From Acidobacteriota bacterium (GTDB taxonomy: Bacteria; Acidobacteriota; Vicinamibacteria; Vicinamibacterales; CAVVIG01): 14,335 bases of DNA. A program made the translations under genes and the position numbers. The DNA lies in contig QHWF01000126.1 of the NCBI GenBank assembly GCA_003222455.1, positions 1 to 14,335 of the forward strand. Direction: 5' to 3'. The notes under the pieces were generated by a model, which saw only the letters and a program-made list of their open reading frames with translations, did not search any database and was not told the origin of the DNA. Positions 1 to 6,311 of this stretch are shown in pieces; the stretch's first letter is position 1; every line of letters begins with the position of its first letter.

Positions 1-250
1 TGAGCGGATGAAGGAGATCCGTTTCGCGTGTACCTGGCGCACCGCCCATCTGCGCCACGCCGCCAACCGCGTCGCCGTCGACGAGGATCACGGTGCATCC
101 GGTGGGTCGCTCGGCCAGCGTGTGATGACCGACGCGCAGACCGTCCACGGCCGTCAGACCGGATGTGGCGCGCGGGGGCGCGGGTTGCGCCTGCACAATC
201 ACGAGCGCGCCGCTGGCGATGCCGATGATGAGAGCGATTCGTCTCCGCAT
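1..250 (-). CDS. P1 family (DmpA/S58-type) peptidase, secreted; C-terminal part outside window
   Basis: This open frame runs from an ATG at 250 off the left edge, so only 83 residues are visible. Residues 1-21 form a signal peptide (MRRR, then a hydrophobic run ending VQA). From residue 32 the sequence LTAVDGLRVGHHTLAERPTG continues into CTVIL and GTRETDLL. It aligns almost position for position with the neighbouring gene's LTAVPGIKVGHQTLAARPTG...ATRETDLL, so the two are tandem paralogues. The family are Ntn-type hydrolases that cleave themselves and remove N-terminal residues from peptides, including D- and beta-amino acids in some members; the nucleophile region is not in the window. A GGAG lies 12 nt from the ATG, too far for good spacing, whereas TACTAT lies 6 nt upstream, so a leaderless start is possible. 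It is 130 bp downstream of its paralogue on the same strand. Confidence 0.85.
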   Translation of the reverse strand, partial: MRRRIALIIGIASGALVIVQAQPAPPRATSGLTAVDGLRVGHHTLAERPTGCTVILVDGDAVGGVAQMGGAPGTRETDLLHPL

Positions 251-256
251 CGTGCG

Positions 257-284
257 ATAGTACTCCACGAGCGCGTCCGACTAA
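257..284 (-). promoter_or_regulatory. Candidate leaderless promoter of the partial P1 peptidase
   Basis: On the minus strand TACTAT (262-257) ends 6 nt before the ATG at 250, with TTAGTC 16 nt further upstream as a weak -35. This spacing would place transcription start at the start codon. It is inferred from pattern only. Confidence 0.35.
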
Positions 285-299
285 CTGACGCCGCATTGG

Positions 300-365
300 A
301 ACGCAAAGGCCGCGAAGGCCGCTGAGGAACGGTTCTTTCTTTGCGTCCTTTGCTACCTTTGCGTT
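300..365. repeat. Intergenic hairpin of 9-nt GCAAAGGnn units
   Basis: The left arm (300-326) starts AACGCAAAGG and the right arm (339-365) ends CCTTTGCGTT. The two 27-nt arms match as an inverted repeat at about 21 positions around a 12-nt loop. Each arm is itself a run of 9-nt direct repeats (GCAAAGGCC, GCGAAGGCC, GCTGAGGAA). It fills the gap between the two P1 peptidase genes. The same unit type recurs at 10117-10181. Confidence 0.8.
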
Positions 366-380
366 CAATCGTGACGTTCG

Positions 381-1544
381 CTAGCGTCGCAGATCGCGGA
401 GAGCGGGAAATCCAGGCACACCGGTCGCCTGGCGAGCAGCGCGGACGATAGCCTCGGCCATGACGTCGGCGGCAAGGGCGCCGACGTGACTGACGTCGGC
501 CTCGCCGGTCCGGGATCCTGTCGCGAGCGCAAACACCAGGTCGCCGTCAACGGCAGTATGGACCGGTGCGATCGCGCGCGCGAATCCGTCGTGAGCCATT
601 TGCGCCACGCGGGTCGCCTGGGTCTTGTCCAACCGCGCATTCGTCGCCACAACGCCGAGGGTCGTGTTCCCGCCCGACCGATTACGGGGCGCCGCCTTGC
701 GCAGGAGGACACGTGCGTCAGCGAACCCCTGACCATCAATCGTGCGAACGCCGGCGACGACCTGCCCGGTCGCGGGATCGATCACGTCGCCAGCCGCGTT
801 GACGGCCACGAGCGCGGCGACGATCAGGCCGGACGGCAGCGTGAGGGCCGCGCTTCCGATACCAGCTTTCATCGCACGATCGAGGCCCGCCGTTTTGCCA
901 ATCGTCGCGCCGGCACCGGCGCCCACGCTGCCTTCGGTCACAGGTTCGTCGGTCGCCGCTCTGGCGGCCTCATAGCCACAGTCGGCGGTCGGGCGGATCT
1001 TCGGATTGCCGACCGGCAGGTCGAACAGCGACGCGCCAGGGACCGTCGGGACGTGCGCGCCGCCGAATGGAAATCCGATGCCCTTGTCTTCGAGGTACTT
1101 CATCACGCCGCCGGCCGCGTCGAGTCCGAACGCGCTGCCGCCGGAGAGCACGATCGCGTGAATCTGCTGAACGATGTCGACAGGATTGAGCAGATCGGTC
1201 TCGCGGGTGGCTGGGGCCGCGCCGCGCACGTCGACGCCGGCGGTGGCGCCGGCTTCCGCGAGAATCACGGTGCAGCCGGTGGGGCGTGCCGCGAGCGTTT
1301 GATGGCCGACCTTGATGCCGGGGACGGCCGTCAGTGTCGCGTTCGAGTGCACCGCGTTCTGCCGGGCAGCCTTGTCGCCTGCGCGCGCCAAGAGATTGTT
1401 GGAGTGCAGGCCTTCAGGCCTGCCGTGTTGCGCAGACCTGAAGGTCTGCACTACATCAGCGGGCGATTTTTTCACGAGCCCCTCGGGAACGCTGAACGAC
1501 GTTATCGCAACCAGGATCAACGCGCCCATGATCACCATTCGCAT
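381..1544 (-). CDS. P1 family (DmpA/S58-type) peptidase, secreted
   Basis: The product has 387 residues and is an Ntn-fold aminopeptidase of the DmpA/BapA family. The chain normally cuts itself before a Ser or Thr nucleophile; here GGNTTLGVVATNA puts Asn293-Thr294 at that site, so Thr294 is the likely N-terminal nucleophile of the beta chain. Other family blocks are LTAVPGIKVG (from residue 71), VLSGGSAFGLDAAGGV and GSVGAGAGATIGK. The ATG at 1544 was chosen because GGAG (1556-1553) lies 8 nt upstream and the first 18 residues form a signal peptide; a GTG at 1574 is a longer alternative. Residues about 32-47 are encoded by a double palindrome, and the stretch between signal peptide and family domain is about 39 residues longer than in the paralogue downstream. 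Periplasmic or extracellular action on peptides is inferred from the signal peptide. Confidence 0.92.
   Translation of the reverse strand: MRMVIMGALILVAITSFSVPEGLVKKSPADVVQTFRSAQHGRPEGLHSNNLLARAGDKAARQNAVHSNATLTAVPGIKVGHQTLAARPTGCTVILAEAGATAGVDVRGAAPATRETDLLNPVDIVQQIHAIVLSGGSAFGLDAAGGVMKYLEDKGIGFPFGGAHVPTVPGASLFDLPVGNPKIRPTADCGYEAARAATDEPVTEGSVGAGAGATIGKTAGLDRAMKAGIGSAALTLPSGLIVAALVAVNAAGDVIDPATGQVVAGVRTIDGQGFADARVLLRKAAPRNRSGGNTTLGVVATNARLDKTQATRVAQMAHDGFARAIAPVHTAVDGDLVFALATGSRTGEADVSHVGALAADVMAEAIVRAARQATGVPGFPALRDLRR
1404..1451. repeat. Double palindrome (REP-like) inside the P1 peptidase coding region
   Basis: Two 18-nt near-perfect palindromes, GCAGGCCTTCAGGCCTGC (1406-1423) and GCAGACCTGAAGGTCTGC (1432-1449), each have 8-bp arms around a 2-nt centre. 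They are also inverted copies of one another with two base differences, flanked by GTGCAG and CTGCAC. The element is read in frame as part of the peptidase, encoding VQTFRSAQHGRPEGLH. Confidence 0.85.
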
Positions 1545-1562
1545 ACGTCCTGCTCCGTGCGT

Positions 1563-1569
1563 TATTGTA
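1563..1569. promoter_or_regulatory. Shared bidirectional -10 region between divergent peptidase genes
   Basis: The divergent starts at 1544 (minus) and 1577 (plus) are 32 bp apart. The 7-bp sequence TATTGTA reads TACAAT on the minus strand (5 of 6 to TATAAT), leaving room for a short leader with GGAG before the P1 peptidase ATG. On the plus strand it reads TATTGT, ending 8 nt before the M20 GTG. I see no strong -35 on either side. Confidence 0.4.
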
Positions 1570-1576
1570 CGCACTG

Positions 1577-2845
1577 GTGACCACCGTCGATATCGATCGC
1601 ATCCTTGCCGAAGTGGATCGAGCTGGCGATGAAATCGTGCAGTACACCATCGATCTGGTCCGCATTCCGACGGTGAATCCTCCGGGCGACGAGTACGAGG
1701 CCTGCGCGCACTTCATCGGCGACGATCTCGCGCAGCGCGGCTTCATCGTGGAGTATCTCGCGGCCGAAGGCCGGCCCGAGCACACAACGCGATATCCGCG
1801 CGTCAACGTCATCGGGAGCCGACGTGGCGGGCCGGGACGGGTCGTTCACCTGAACGGGCATGTCGACGTCGTCCCGCCGGGCCGCGGCTGGTCGATCGAT
1901 CCGTTCGCGGGCGTTGTGCGCGATCGGAAGATCTACGGACGCGGCGTGTGCGACATGAAAGCGGGGATCGCCGCGGCGGTGTTTGCGGCTGAAGCGATCG
2001 TGCGCGCGGGCGTCCCGCTGCCTGGCACCATCGAAATCAGCGGCACGGTGGACGAGGAGAGCGGCGGGTTTGCCGGCGTGGCCTACCTGGCCGAGGCCGG
2101 CCGTCTTGCGCGCGGCCGCACCGATTACGTCATCATTCCGGAGCCGCTCAACGTCGACCGCATCTGCATCGGGCACCGCGGCGTCTACTGGTTCGAAGTG
2201 ACGGCGCGCGGTCGCATCGCGCACGGCAGCATGCCGTTCCTCGGGGTGAGCGCCATCGACGGCATGACGCGACTGCTCGAAGCGGTCCGCACCGACTTGA
2301 CGCCGCAGCTGGTCTCGCGGCGCACGGCGGTGCCGGTTGTCCCGCCAGCCGCGCGCCACGCCACCATCAACGTGAACGGCATCGAAGGCGGCCAGCCCGT
2401 GGACGGCATTCAGACGCCGTGTGTCGCCGATTTCTGCCGAGCGGTCTTCGATCGCCGCTTCCTGATGGAGGAGGGTTTCGACGCGACGAAAGCGGAGATC
2501 GAACAGCTCGTCGCGCGCGCGCGCGCCGTCGCGCCCGACGTGATCTTCGATCTCCGCGATCTGATGATCGTGCAGCCGACCCGGACGCCGGACGATTCTC
2601 CCGTGATCAGCGCGCTCGACGCGTCGATCCAACGGGTCCTCGGAAGGCGGCCGGAGCTGATTGCGAGTCCCGGCACGTACGATCACAAGCACGTCACCCG
2701 CATTGCCGGCGTGCCGCACTGCGTCGCGTACGGTCCTGGCGAGCTCGAGATCGCCCATCAACCGGACGAATTCTGCCGCGTGGACGACCTGGTCAATGCG
2801 ACCAAGGTGATCGCCCTGGCGACGCTCGACCTGATGAACAGCTAG
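1577..2845 (+). CDS. M20 family metallopeptidase (ArgE/DapE/carboxypeptidase type)
   Basis: The 422-residue product shows the complete di-zinc set of M20 enzymes: HLNGHVD (His95, catalytic Asp97), GRGVCDMKAG (bridging Asp126), VDEESGG (general base Glu160, ligand Glu161), IPEPL (Glu189) and AHQPDE (His394). The dimerisation (lid) domain lies between roughly residues 195 and 310 (GHRGVYWFEVTARGRIAHGS onward). These enzymes hydrolyse amide bonds of N-acyl amino acids or dipeptides in the cytoplasm, and no signal peptide is seen. The exact substrate (acetylornithine, succinyl-diaminopimelate, dipeptide) cannot be read from the sequence, and no arginine or lysine pathway genes are adjacent. The start is uncertain: GTG at 1577 is chosen, with TTG at 1565 four codons upstream. 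There is no Shine-Dalgarno, but TATTGT sits 8 nt before the GTG. Confidence 0.92.
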   Translation: MTTVDIDRILAEVDRAGDEIVQYTIDLVRIPTVNPPGDEYEACAHFIGDDLAQRGFIVEYLAAEGRPEHTTRYPRVNVIGSRRGGPGRVVHLNGHVDVVPPGRGWSIDPFAGVVRDRKIYGRGVCDMKAGIAAAVFAAEAIVRAGVPLPGTIEISGTVDEESGGFAGVAYLAEAGRLARGRTDYVIIPEPLNVDRICIGHRGVYWFEVTARGRIAHGSMPFLGVSAIDGMTRLLEAVRTDLTPQLVSRRTAVPVVPPAARHATINVNGIEGGQPVDGIQTPCVADFCRAVFDRRFLMEEGFDATKAEIEQLVARARAVAPDVIFDLRDLMIVQPTRTPDDSPVISALDASIQRVLGRRPELIASPGTYDHKHVTRIAGVPHCVAYGPGELEIAHQPDEFCRVDDLVNATKVIALATLDLMNS

Positions 2846-2851
2846 CAGGTC

Positions 2852-2969
2852 GCTGAAAAAGGCGCCGACCTGAAGTTAAAACTGAAAAGCCAAAACAGAA
2901 AAGTGCGATTTTCCGACTGCTTTTAACTTTTCTGTTTTAACTTTCCACTTCAGGCTGCGTTTTTCCAGC
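2852..2969. repeat. AT-rich intergenic inverted repeat after the M20 gene
   Basis: Outer arms share GCTG, AAAA and CCTGAAGT blocks (2852-2876 against 2947-2969, with small gaps). Inner arms are a perfect 13-bp inverted repeat, AAAACAGAAAAGT (2892-2904) and ACTTTTCTGTTTT (2926-2938). The composition is far more AT-rich than the flanking genes. It could slow or end transcription of the M20 gene, but it is not a classical terminator. Confidence 0.7.
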
Positions 2970-2972
2970 AGC

Positions 2973-3014
2973 CGTCTCAAACCCTTTCTTCGTCGGTTTG
3001 AGGCGAGCTTCGTT
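2973..3014. repeat. GGTTTGAGGCGAG repeat element with hairpin
   Basis: CTCAAACC (2976-2983) and GGTTTGAG (2995-3002) form a perfect 8-bp stem with an 11-nt loop, extendable by two pairs and a wobble. The right half, GGTTTGAGGCGAGCTTCGTT, recurs near 13380-13400 with a single extra G. It ends 18 bp before the M28 peptidase start. Confidence 0.7.
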
Positions 3015-3025
3015 GAAGATAGACT
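2998..3025 (+). promoter_or_regulatory. Candidate leaderless promoter of the M28 peptidase, partly inside a repeat
   Basis: TTGAGG (2998-3003, 4 of 6 to TTGACA) is separated by 16 nt from TAGACT (3020-3025), which ends 7 nt before the GTG at 3033. The -35 candidate lies inside the GGTTTGAGGCGAG repeat. No Shine-Dalgarno is present. Confidence 0.35.
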
Positions 3026-3032
3026 GAAAATC

Positions 3033-4649
3033 GTGACCACGCCTCCACGAGGTTCCCGACTGCTCGGGCTTGAGCTGCCGAACATCGACAGCGCAGCGGT
3101 CCTGGCGCACACCAAGGCGCTGTCGTCGGATCAATTCGAAGGACGCGCCCCGGGGACCACGGGCGAAGACCTGACGGTGAAGTACCTGGTGGATCACTTC
3201 AAGAGGGCGGGGCTCGAGCCGGGCAATACGAACGGCACGTACGTTCAAAAGGTCCCGCTCGTCGGTATGACGCCGGAGCCGGCTCCGTTGATCTTCACGA
3301 AGGACAGGCAGCAGCAGACGCTCACATGGAAAGACGACGTGGTGGCCTGGACGAAGCACGTGGCGCCGGCCGCGGATCTGCAGAAGTCCGAGATCGTCTT
3401 CGTCGGCTACGGCGTCGTCGCGCCGGAATTCAACTGGGACGATTACAAGGGGCTGGATGTCAAGGGCAAGACGCTCCTGATGCTCGTCAACGATCCGCCG
3501 GTGCCGGATCCGGCCAGGCCGTCGGAGCTGGATCCGAAAACGTTTGGCGGCAAGGCCATGACCTACTACGGCCGCTGGACCTACAAGTACGAGATCGGCG
3601 GGCAGAAAGGCGCTGCCGCCGTGCTGATCGTGCACGAAACGGGTCCTGCGGGCTACGGCTTCAATGTCGTGCAGGGGAAGACGGGCGAGCAGTTCGATCT
3701 GGTGACGGCCGACAGGAACATGGGGCGCGCCACGATCGAAGGCTGGATCACGCTCGATCAAGGCAGGAACCTGCTGAAAATGGCAGGCCAGGATTTCGAT
3801 ACGCTGAAGGCCGCCGCGGCGAGCCGCGAGTTCAAGCCCGTGCCCCTCGGCGTCACGGCCTCCATGACCATCCGCAACAAGCTTCGCAGCATCGATTCTC
3901 AGAACGTACTCGGGACGCTCTCCGGCAGCGATTCGGCGCTGGACGACGAATATGTCGTCTACACCGCCCACTGGGATCATTTCGGAAAGAGTCCGGAAGG
4001 CATCTTTCACGGAGCTGAAGACGATGCGCTGGGATGTTCGGCGCTGATTGAGCTGGCGAGAGCGTTCAAGCGGCTGCCCACGCCGCCGCGGCGTTCGATC
4101 CTGTTCCTGGCCGTAACGGCGGAGGAACAGGGGCTGCTCGGATCGCAGTACTACTCGGTGACGCCGATCCACCCGCTCGCGAAGACCGTCGCCGACATCA
4201 ACATGGACAGCTGGAACGTCCACGGTCGTACCCGCGACATCACGTTGATCGGCCTCGGCGCGTCGGAGCTCGACGACTACGTGCGGGATGCCGCCGCGGA
4301 GCAGGGCCGGATTGTCAAGGGCGATCCCGAGCCGGAGAAGGGCATGTACTACCGATCGGATCACTTCAACTTCGCGAAACAGGGAGTGCCGGCGCTGGAT
4401 CCGGACAGCGGCGTCGAATTCATCGGCAAGCCGGCCGAGTACGCGAAGAAGGTGCGGGACGAGTGGACCGAACAGCGGTATCACACGCCGAAGGACGTGG
4501 TCCTGCCGGACTGGGATCTGACCGGGACGAACGAGGACCTGAAGGTGCTGTTTGCGGTCGGCTACCGCGTGGCGCAGGCCGACAGGATGCCCGAGTGGAA
4601 GCCGGGGAACGAGTTCAAGGCGAAGCGGGATGAGATGCTGAGGAGATAG
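3033..4649 (+). CDS. M28 family zinc aminopeptidase, apparently without signal peptide
   Basis: The product (538 residues) has every M28 metal ligand: HWDH (His313 with Asp315), EDDALG (Asp330/331), TAEEQG (catalytic Glu364, ligand Glu365), NMDSWN (Asp392) and SDHFNFA (His444). A protease-associated-type insertion lies about residues 110-270, before the catalytic half. Family members of this type remove N-terminal residues from peptides and usually carry a signal peptide or lipobox before the conserved DSAxVLxHxxxLSSDxFEGRAPGT region. Here only about 19 non-hydrophobic residues precede that region. The reading frame stays open upstream to 2886 but offers neither a good start nor a hydrophobic segment. 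GTG 3033 is therefore the best start, and the protein may be cytosolic. It lies 187 bp after the M20 gene with hairpins between, so a separate promoter is likely. Confidence 0.9.
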   Translation: MTTPPRGSRLLGLELPNIDSAAVLAHTKALSSDQFEGRAPGTTGEDLTVKYLVDHFKRAGLEPGNTNGTYVQKVPLVGMTPEPAPLIFTKDRQQQTLTWKDDVVAWTKHVAPAADLQKSEIVFVGYGVVAPEFNWDDYKGLDVKGKTLLMLVNDPPVPDPARPSELDPKTFGGKAMTYYGRWTYKYEIGGQKGAAAVLIVHETGPAGYGFNVVQGKTGEQFDLVTADRNMGRATIEGWITLDQGRNLLKMAGQDFDTLKAAAASREFKPVPLGVTASMTIRNKLRSIDSQNVLGTLSGSDSALDDEYVVYTAHWDHFGKSPEGIFHGAEDDALGCSALIELARAFKRLPTPPRRSILFLAVTAEEQGLLGSQYYSVTPIHPLAKTVADINMDSWNVHGRTRDITLIGLGASELDDYVRDAAAEQGRIVKGDPEPEKGMYYRSDHFNFAKQGVPALDPDSGVEFIGKPAEYAKKVRDEWTEQRYHTPKDVVLPDWDLTGTNEDLKVLFAVGYRVAQADRMPEWKPGNEFKAKRDEMLRR

Positions 4650-4768
4650 ACGGCTCATCACGAAGTCACGAAGAACACACGAAGGTCACGAAGAACGGTG
4701 TTCTAATTAAAAGAAAATATTCTTCGTACTCTTCGTACTCTTCGTGACTTCGTGATAATCCGTCTATC
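4645..4768. repeat. Long hairpin of CACGAAG units overlapping the M28 stop codon
   Basis: Outer arms: GATAGACGG, three mismatched bases, then ATCACGAAGTCACGAAGA at 4645 onward is inverted at the far end (about 4739-4768). Inside, both sides carry further CACGAAG / CTTCGTG units at 8-11-nt spacing around an AT-rich centre. The left arm contains the TAG stop (4647-4649) of the peptidase gene. It could act as a transcript 3' end. Confidence 0.8.
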
Positions 4769-4800
4769 AATCGAGCAACGTTGCTGAAAAGAGGCTGAGC

Positions 4801-6135
4801 ATGGCGATCGATACGATGACGACGACGATGAGCGGCGAGGAAATGATTGCGCTGTCGAAGAAGCACACGCTGTTCGAGTGGTCGGCACAGTCGAAGGTGG
4901 ATCCGATTCCGATTGCGCGCGCGAAGGGGATCTATTTCTGGACCCCGGAAGGCAAGCGGTTCATCGACTTCAACAGCCAGTTGATGTGCGTGAACATCGG
5001 GCACGGCGACGAGCGGGTGATCCGCGCCGTGCAACACCAGATCGAGGTGCTGGCCTATGCCAATCCCTTCATGGCCACCGAGCCGCGCGCCCGGCTGGCC
5101 GCGAAGCTCGCCGAGATTACGCCGGGCGACATCGACGTCTTCTTCTTCACGAACGGGGGCGCCGAAGCGAACGAGAACGCCATCAAGCTGGCGCGGCTCG
5201 CGACCGGACGCCACAAGATCCTCGCGCGCTATCGTTCGTACCACGGCGCAACCGCCGGCAGCATGATGCTCACGGGCGATCCCCGGCGCTGGGCGGCCGA
5301 GCCCGGGATGCCCGGCGTGGTCCACGTGCTGGATCCCTATCACGGCATCGAGCGCGGATGGGACCCGGCCGATCAGTCGCTCGCGATGATCGACGAAGTG
5401 ATTCAGCTCGAGGGCCCGCACACGATTGCCGCGTTCATCCTCGAATCGGTGACCGGCACCAACGGCGTGCTGGTGCCGCCCGACGGCTACATGCAGGGCG
5501 TCCGCGAGCTGTGCACGAAGCACGGGATCCTGATGATCTGCGACGAAGTCATGGCGGGGTTCGGCCGCACCGGCGAATGGTTCGCCATCGATCACTGGAA
5601 GGTCGTGCCCGATCTCATCACGATGGCCAAGGGCCTCACGAGCGCGTACGTGCAGCTCGGCGCCGTCGGCATGCGCAGAGGCATTGCCGATCATTTCACC
5701 GACAAGGTGTTCTACGGCGGCCTCACCTATAACAGCCATCCGGTCGCATGCGCCGCCGCGCTCGCGTCGATTCGGGTGTACGAGGAGGACAAGCTGCTGG
5801 AAAATGCCCGGCGGATGGGCGCGGTGATGAAAAGTGTGCACGCCGATCTCGCACGCCGCCACCCATCGGTCGGCGCGGCGCGATCGATCGGGCTCTTCGG
5901 GCTCATCGAGCTGGTGCGCGACAAGGCCAAGAAGGTACCGCTCGCGCCGTTCAACGGCACGTCAGAGGAGATGCAGGCGCTGTCGAAGTTCTTCCGGCAG
6001 GAGGGCCTTTACACGTTTGTCCGGTGGAACACGTTCTTCACGAACCCGCCGCTGTGCATTACCGAGGCGGAGCTGCGTGAAGCGTTCAGCATCATCGATC
6101 GAGCGCTGGACATCACGGACAAGGCGGTTCACTAG
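4801..6135 (+). CDS. Class-III PLP-dependent aminotransferase (omega-aminotransferase type)
   Basis: The 444-residue protein is full length for fold-type I class-III transaminases. Hallmarks in order are TNGGAEANENAIKLAR (cofactor phosphate loop), YHG (Tyr147, stacking on PLP), ICDEVMAGFGRTG (Asp248, pairs with the pyridine nitrogen) and TMAKGLT, where Lys277 should form the Schiff base. GGLTYNSHPVACAAA follows near residue 303. The wording of these blocks resembles taurine:2-oxoglutarate and beta-alanine:pyruvate transaminases, but the substrate cannot be settled by eye. It is cytoplasmic. Start: ATG 4801 has AGAGG (4790-4794) 6 nt upstream, one of the few clear ribosome sites in the window. 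It follows the M28 gene across a hairpin and may take amino groups from peptide-derived amino acids; this role is inferred from position only. Confidence 0.9.
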   Translation: MAIDTMTTTMSGEEMIALSKKHTLFEWSAQSKVDPIPIARAKGIYFWTPEGKRFIDFNSQLMCVNIGHGDERVIRAVQHQIEVLAYANPFMATEPRARLAAKLAEITPGDIDVFFFTNGGAEANENAIKLARLATGRHKILARYRSYHGATAGSMMLTGDPRRWAAEPGMPGVVHVLDPYHGIERGWDPADQSLAMIDEVIQLEGPHTIAAFILESVTGTNGVLVPPDGYMQGVRELCTKHGILMICDEVMAGFGRTGEWFAIDHWKVVPDLITMAKGLTSAYVQLGAVGMRRGIADHFTDKVFYGGLTYNSHPVACAAALASIRVYEEDKLLENARRMGAVMKSVHADLARRHPSVGAARSIGLFGLIELVRDKAKKVPLAPFNGTSEEMQALSKFFRQEGLYTFVRWNTFFTNPPLCITEAELREAFSIIDRALDITDKAVH

Positions 6136-6221
6136 AGCTGCAGTGTTGCGCGGCGGGCGGCGATACTCGATCCCATGACGGCCCTCCGAGCCGAGTAAGC
6201 GGATCGTCCGAATACGCTGAG

Positions 6222-6290
6222 ATGTTCTTTCTTCGTGCGTTCTTCGTGTCTTCGCGTCTTCGTGGCTGCATTTGGTTTTCTTCGTGTGCT
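6222..6290. repeat. Direct repeats of TCTTCGTG (half of a hairpin-type element)
   Basis: About five TTCTTCGTG-like units at 8-11-nt spacing lie in the 176-bp gap between the convergent aminotransferase and dehydrogenase genes. I find no matching left arm, so this looks like half of the element seen whole at 4645-4768. No other gene or classical terminator is visible in the gap. Confidence 0.6.
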
Positions 6291-6311
6291 CGTTTCCCCT
6301 CAGCCTCGACG

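Noticed and set aside
486..1580. Plus-strand frame opposite the second P1 peptidase
   Set aside because: It is a mirror frame; the minus strand has the complete P1 family signature and a signal peptide.
2937..4661. 574-codon minus-strand frame opposite the M28 peptidase
   Set aside because: The plus strand has all M28 metal-ligand motifs in order; the minus product is an Arg-rich mirror translation without motifs.
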